Assembly (NCBI GenBank): GCA_034432855.1
Contig: DAOUBA010000046.1
Span: forward strand, 1 to 8,140
Source: DAOUBA01 sp034432855
GTDB lineage: Bacteria > Chloroflexota > Anaerolineae > B4-G1
Direction of reading: 5' to 3'
Length of the DNA stretch: 8,140 nucleotides
The translations under genes and the position numbers were made by a program. The notes under the pieces are model-generated. The model searched no databases, had not been told where the DNA came from, and saw only the letters and a program-made list of their open reading frames with translations. Positions 5,830-8,140 of the stretch are shown in pieces; positions within the stretch are counted from its first letter, which is position 1, and the number at the start of each line of letters is the position of its first letter.

Positions 5830-6055
5830 CTTTCACCGCCCGGGGTGGTCGAGCCCCCGGGGCCGAGGCTTCTCGGCGGCGTCTGCGGTGCGAGGATGCC
5901 GCCGCGAACGAGTGGCGTAGCCGTCAAGGGCGATCGTCGAAGGGGGCAGGGAGCCGGTGCCGCCCGCCAAGAGGGCGCCGAAGCATACCTGTAAATGAGG
6001 CCGTCATCGGGACGCGGTGGAAAAGTCAGGCCGAACGCACCGTGCCGGCCTGCCT
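5830..6055 (+). other. GC-rich structured non-coding stretch upstream of the tmRNA-like domain
   Basis: No credible protein gene is seen; the one long open frame reads as Arg/Gly-rich filler. Hairpins include CCCGGGG/CCCCGGG (5839-5862) and GCCGAG/CTCGGC around GCTT (5863-5878). GGCGGC and GCCGCC (ends near 5904) also match. Bases 5931-5945 are nearly complementary to 6119-6132 inside the tmRNA-like domain (13 pairs, one mismatch, one bulge). A short frame ends at TAG 5918-5920 after codons for R-E-R-V-A. It may be the 5' part of the same transcript as the domain that follows. Confidence 0.4.
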
Positions 6056-6178
6056 GGGGGTGAAAGGCTTCGACCAGGGTCACAGGGCGTGCGCGAGAGG
6101 GGAAAGGCCCAAGAGAGGCCCCTCGACGACCGGCGCCGCAGCCCCTGGGACCGGGGTTCGACTCCCCGCACCTCCACC
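6056..6178 (+). ncRNA. ssrA: tmRNA tRNA-like domain without a normal tag region
   Basis: The 5' strand GGGGGTG (6056-6062) pairs with CACCTCC (6169-6175) in seven pairs, with a G-U wobble at the third pair, the alanyl-tRNA synthetase identity element. A at 6176 is the discriminator and only CC follows, so CCA is not fully encoded. AAAGGCTTCGAC (6063-6074) is the reduced tmRNA D-arm. CCAGGG (6074-6079) and CCCTGG (6143-6148) form P2. GAC precedes the T-arm CGGGG-TTCGACT-CCCCG (6152-6168). These are the hallmarks of the tmRNA tRNA-like half. Only ~63 nt lie between the P2 strands, against roughly 280 in a usual tmRNA, and I find no tag frame with a stop there. A real but divergent or truncated tmRNA is the best reading; a pseudogene is the alternative. 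Confidence 0.6.
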
Positions 6179-6257
6179 TGCGTAGCGCAGTGCTTACAGG
6201 CCCACGACGAGCATCTCGGGGCTGCACGGGCGGGGTGACAGAGTGAGGTGATTTGAA

Positions 6258-6782
6258 GTGACAACGGGTGTTCTTTTGCTCAACGCGACCTATGAGCCGC
6301 TGCGGGTCATCCCGGTGCAGCGGGCGGTGAGCCTGCTGCTGCGCGGGGTGGCCGAGGGAGTCGAGGGCGTCGCCGCGCGCCTGCGCACGCCCAGCACGGT
6401 GTTCGAGGTGCCCTCTGTGCTGCGGCTGCGCTACTACGTCAACGTCCCGCGGCGCGGGGCAGTGTGGAGCCGGCGCGGGGTCCTCGTCCGCGACAAGTAT
6501 ACCTGTATCTATTGCGGCATTCGCCTGGGGGAGCGCCATCACGGACGCGTGCTGACGCGCGCTGACTTTACGGTGGATCACCTGATCCCGCGCAGCCGTG
6601 GCAGTGGCAACACCTGGGGCAACACTGCCTGCGCCTGCCGCTGGTGCAACCATCGCAAGGCCGACCGCACGCCGCACGAAGCCGGGATGCGCCTTCTCTG
6701 GGAGCCAAAGACGCCTCGTGTCAACTACCTGGTCGTCTCCGGAGAAGTGCCGGCAGAGTGGAGGGTCTACTTGCGCGTTTGA
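6258..6782 (+). CDS. HNH endonuclease family protein
   Basis: A 174-residue protein of the widespread free-standing HNH family. The start is V-L-L-L-N-A-T-Y-E-P-L-R-V-I-P (residues ~5-19), then a zinc knuckle C-I-Y-C (~82-85). The HNH core is V-D-H-L-I-P-R-S-R-G-S-G-N-T-W-G-N (~107-123), then C-x-x-C-N-H-R-K-A-D-R-T-P and the E-A-G-M tail. The His of D-H-L and the Asn/His residues of the core are intact, so a metal-dependent nuclease site appears complete. The cellular role of this family is unclear. GTG 6258 is preceded by GAGGTGA six bases upstream. It follows the tmRNA-like RNA by 79 bp with no promoter obvious to me, so it may be read through from the RNA region. Confidence 0.88.
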   Translation: MTTGVLLLNATYEPLRVIPVQRAVSLLLRGVAEGVEGVAARLRTPSTVFEVPSVLRLRYYVNVPRRGAVWSRRGVLVRDKYTCIYCGIRLGERHHGRVLTRADFTVDHLIPRSRGSGNTWGNTACACRWCNHRKADRTPHEAGMRLLWEPKTPRVNYLVVSGEVPAEWRVYLRV

Positions 6783-6824
6783 GCGCGCGCAGAAGCAAAG
6801 GGCTGCTCGCGCGTGCTCTTGACT
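6781..6824 (+). terminator. Possible terminator of the HNH gene, abutting the csp promoter
   Basis: GAGCGCGCGC (6781-6790, overlapping the TGA stop) pairs with GCGCGTGCTC (6809-6818) over 10 bp with one G-T. TTGACTTTT follows. The T-tract is interrupted and its TTGACT is also the -35 box of the next promoter. Confidence 0.4.
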
Positions 6825-6846
6825 TTTCGCGCAAAGATGGTACAAT
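6819..6846 (+). promoter_or_regulatory. Promoter of the csp-rbp operon
   Basis: TTGACT (6819-6824) and TACAAT (6841-6846) with a 16-bp spacer. The predicted start is near 6853, which gives a leader of about 125 nt before the cold-shock gene, long enough for RNA-based control. Confidence 0.6.
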
Positions 6847-6857
6847 GTATCATTGTA

Positions 6858-6946
6858 GGGCGAAGTAGGCTTTGACCGTGTTAGAGACTGTCCAGGCTTG
6901 CGGAGGCCAGGGCAGTCTTTTTGATTTATCGCCCGCTCCGGCCTAC
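6858..6946 (+). promoter_or_regulatory. csp 5' leader: attenuator-like hairpin within a possible pseudoknot
   Basis: A stem from 6885-6896 with 6907-6918 (nine pairs, one mismatch, two more pairs) is followed by TTTTTG, like an intrinsic terminator inside the leader. GGGCGA (6858-6863) matches TCGCCC (6929-6934). GTAGGC (6865-6870) matches GCCTAC (6941-6946). These two helices cross, so they form either a pseudoknot or alternatives. AAGGAG at 6966-6971 is the ribosome site. Confidence 0.45.
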
Positions 6947-6976
6947 CATACAGTTTCACAAACATAAGGAGTAGAA

Positions 6977-7186
6977 ATGTCAGAGAAAGAAGTTGGAACC
7001 GTCAAGTGGTTCAGCGACGGCAAGGGATATGGCTTCATCTCCCGCGAGGCCGGGGAGGACGTCTTCGTCCACTATACGGCCATCGAGGGGGAAGGCTTCC
7101 GCACGTTGCATGAGGCTCAGCGGGTTGAGTTCTCCGTCGAGCGGGGCCCCAAGGGGCTCCAGGCCGTCAACGTCCGGGTGCTTTAG
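6977..7186 (+). CDS. csp: Cold-shock domain protein
   Basis: A 69-residue single cold-shock domain, the full usual length. RNP1 appears as K-G-Y-G-F-I (residues ~16-21) and RNP2 as V-F-V-H-Y-T-A-I (~29-36), after the W-F-S-D-G start of the domain. Such proteins bind single-stranded nucleic acid and melt RNA structure. ATG 6977 has AAGGAG five bases upstream. It is the first gene of a two-gene unit with an RRM protein 31 bp downstream. The long leader with a terminator-like hairpin suggests control by RNA structure, as known for other cold-shock genes, although cold induction is not shown here. Confidence 0.93.
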   Translation: MSEKEVGTVKWFSDGKGYGFISREAGEDVFVHYTAIEGEGFRTLHEAQRVEFSVERGPKGLQAVNVRVL

Positions 7187-7217
7187 CCACGCGCGGACGG
7201 CAACAGGAGGAAAAAGG

Positions 7218-7520
7218 ATGGGAAAGAAACTATACTGTGGCAATCTGGCCTACGAGACCACCGAGGCCACACTGTCGGAACTTTTCGGCACGATCGGCGA
7301 GGTCGTCTCGGTCAACCTCATCACAGACCGTATGACGGGCCGTTCCAAAGGCTTTGCTTTCGTCGAGATGGCGGAAGATGACGCTGCCCGGCGAGCCATT
7401 AGCGAACTCAATGGCAAGCAGGTCAATGGGCGTGAGATCAACGTCGCAGAGGCGCGCCCACCGCAGCAGCAGCGGCGGGGTGAACGGCCGGGTGGCGGCG
7501 CGCGCCGCAGACGCTGGTAG
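7218..7520 (+). CDS. RRM-type RNA-binding protein with Gly/Arg-rich tail
   Basis: A 100-residue protein with one RNA recognition motif: RNP2 L-Y-C-G-N-L at residues ~5-10 and RNP1 K-G-F-A-F-V-E-M at ~44-51, both with the needed aromatic residues (Y6, F45, F47). A-R-R-A-I-S-E-L-N-G-K-Q-V-N-G-R gives the second helix and last strand. The tail (~82-100) is Gln/Gly/Arg-rich and ends R-R-R-R-W. This resembles the small cyanobacterial Rbp proteins, often cold-induced RNA chaperones. ATG 7218 has AGGAGG seven bases upstream. It is probably cotranscribed with csp, and the pair would act on the same RNA-structure problem. A longer overlapping frame from 6993 is a shadow. Confidence 0.92.
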   Translation: MGKKLYCGNLAYETTEATLSELFGTIGEVVSVNLITDRMTGRSKGFAFVEMAEDDAARRAISELNGKQVNGREINVAEARPPQQQRRGERPGGGARRRRW

Positions 7521-7543
7521 ATTTCCCCGACTATGATGGCGGA

Positions 7544-7571
7544 TCACACGGCGCCTCCGCAAGCCGTGTGA
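7544..7571. repeat. Perfect inverted repeat downstream of the RRM gene
   Basis: TCACACGGC (7544-7552) and GCCGTGTGA (7563-7571) form a 9-bp stem with a 10-base loop. No T-tract follows. It may protect the mRNA 3' end ahead of the true terminator at 7588. Confidence 0.5.
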
Positions 7572-7587
7572 CCGTTGCGGCACAATT

Positions 7588-7619
7588 GAAAACCCCTGCC
7601 GGATTCGACAGGGGTTTTC
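7588..7619 (+). terminator. Intrinsic terminator, symmetric (could act on both strands)
   Basis: GAAAACCCCTG (7588-7598) pairs with CAGGGGTTTTC (7609-7619) over 11 bp around a 10-base loop. The A-tract and T-tract make it usable from either side. It ends the csp-rbp unit. Confidence 0.85.
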
Positions 7620-7620
7620 G

Positions 7621-7944
7621 TTACGAGTCCGGTGGGCGTTGGCGATCGCGGTGGGGATGGTACAGGGCGGGACACAGGCCCTGAGTCGTAGCCTCTTTGG
7701 CGTGATGGCACCCAAGGCGCGCAGCGCCGAATTCTTTGGCTTCTACGACGTTTCCAGCAAGTTCGCCGGGATCGCCGGGCCGTTCCTCTTCGCCCTGGTG
7801 GGGCAATTGACCGGCTCCAGCCGTTTGAGCATCATCGCGCTGATCGTCTTTTTCATCAGCGGCATCTTGTTGCTCACCCGCGTAGACGAGCGAGAGGGCA
7901 TCCGTGTGGCGGATGAGGAGAACCGCGCGCTGGGGATGGTCTAG
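7621..7944 (+). pseudogene. UMF1-family MFS transporter, C-terminal remnant
   Basis: The last ~105 residues of a UMF1/Atg22-like major facilitator: V-Q-G-G-T-Q-A-L-S-R-S-L-F (the conserved motif of this family), then S-A-E-F-F-G-F-Y-D-V-S-S-K-F-A-G-I-A-G-P-F and two more hydrophobic segments. It ends at TAG 7942-7944. The full family is roughly 400 or more residues, so most of the protein is absent. The frame is open upstream, but recognisable similarity begins with R-W-A-L-A-I-A right after the csp-rbp terminator, and no ribosome site or start is convincing (TTG at 7639 only). This reads as the 3' end of a gene whose front was lost in a rearrangement. An assembly join is also possible. Confidence 0.7.
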
Positions 7945-8010
7945 TGGCGTGTAGTCGAAATAACGCAAGCAATTGGCCGGCGACGCCGGGCGATGATGAA
8001 CTTTCAAAAA

Positions 8011-8140
8011 TTAATACCGTAACCCTGGTGAGTCAGCCCTTTCAGGGAACAGCGAGCGATAGCGTTTCGCGGGATCGCTCAAGCCGACATAACGCAACAG
8101 CTCTTGAGATCCCGTGGCGAACTGATCCAAGAAATCGGTT
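8011..8140 (-). CDS. C-terminal end of an unidentified protein (partial)
   Basis: A minus-strand frame is open from the window edge to TAA (8011-8013) and gives 43 residues. Part of it reads L-L-R-Y-V-G-L-S-D-P-A-K-R-Y-R-S-L-F-P-E, and it ends in G-L-R-Y. The composition is protein-like (charged and aromatic residues alternating, no long low-complexity run), and it is the only open frame at this edge that looks coding. I do not recognise the family. It converges with the UMF1 remnant. Confidence 0.45.
   Translation of the reverse strand, partial: TDFLDQFATGSQELLRYVGLSDPAKRYRSLFPERADSPGLRY

Noticed and set aside
5842..6178. Ordinary one-piece tmRNA starting at GGGGTG near 5842
   Set aside because: Six of seven acceptor pairs are possible, but the D-arm TTCGAC string is absent there, while the 6056 start matches every expected element. 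Kept only as a weak alternative.
5739..6185. 148-codon plus-strand open frame over the tRNA and tmRNA-like region
   Set aside because: It covers the tRNA and the tRNA-like domain, and the translation is Arg/Gly-rich without motifs, so structure rather than coding explains the sequence.
5529..6965. 478-codon minus-strand open frame
   Set aside because: It runs antisense through the RNA block and the HNH gene. The product is Pro/Arg/Gly-rich without any domain I recognise, as expected of a shadow frame in GC-rich DNA.
1..8140. CRISPR array, insertion sequence or att site
   Set aside because: No spaced direct repeats, no transposase or integrase frame, and no terminal inverted repeats were seen.

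Overview
The window is a GC-rich bacterial chromosome segment. It most resembles Chloroflexota (Anaerolineae-like). The basis is a membrane-embedded spermidine-synthase-like protein, a lipoprotein with a Thr/Pro linker, a UMF1-type MFS fragment, and a cold-shock protein next to a cyanobacterial-style RRM protein. The phylum is an inference. Nothing here is phage or a complete mobile element.

Layout: (1) 1-804 + is the 3' part of a multi-pass membrane protein of the spermidine synthase-like type. (2) 854-1338 + is a hicA-hicB toxin-antitoxin pair with a promoter inside the end of the previous gene. (3) 1400-2729 - is an SRPBCC protein followed by a protein-L-isoaspartate methyltransferase with a lipoprotein signal peptide. 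(4) 2730-2961 is a divergent regulatory region with promoters both ways and a perfect hairpin/operator. (5) 2962-4256 + is a PIG-L/BshB1-type deacetylase coupled to a YkoP-like protein. (6) 4174-5337 - is a GT4 glycosyltransferase whose 3' end overlaps the YkoP-like gene and whose mRNA looks leaderless.

(7) 5380-6180 + is about 800 nt of RNA genes and the most unusual part. A sigma70-type promoter and a strong terminator bracket a roughly 325-nt structured RNA of no family I recognise. A tRNA-Gly(GCC) with several odd positions follows. Next is a GC-rich structured stretch, then a 123-nt RNA with all the hallmarks of the tRNA-like domain of tmRNA (G3-U70 acceptor stem, reduced D-arm, P2, T-arm) but almost nothing between its two ends: no room for a normal tag-coding region.

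(8) 6258-6782 + is a free-standing HNH endonuclease. (9) 6819-7520 + is a cold-shock-type operon: promoter, leader with an attenuator-like hairpin and a possible pseudoknot, csp, then an RRM RNA-binding gene and a terminator. (10) 7621-7944 + is the C-terminal remnant of a UMF1 MFS transporter, starting right at that terminator. (11) 8011-8140 - is the C-terminal end of an unidentified protein.

Functionally, PIG-L, YkoP-like and GT4 suggest sugar-conjugate or cell-envelope glycan chemistry, and csp plus RRM suggest RNA chaperoning. The RNA block holds the best candidates for something undescribed. All pairings were found by eye and were not computed.
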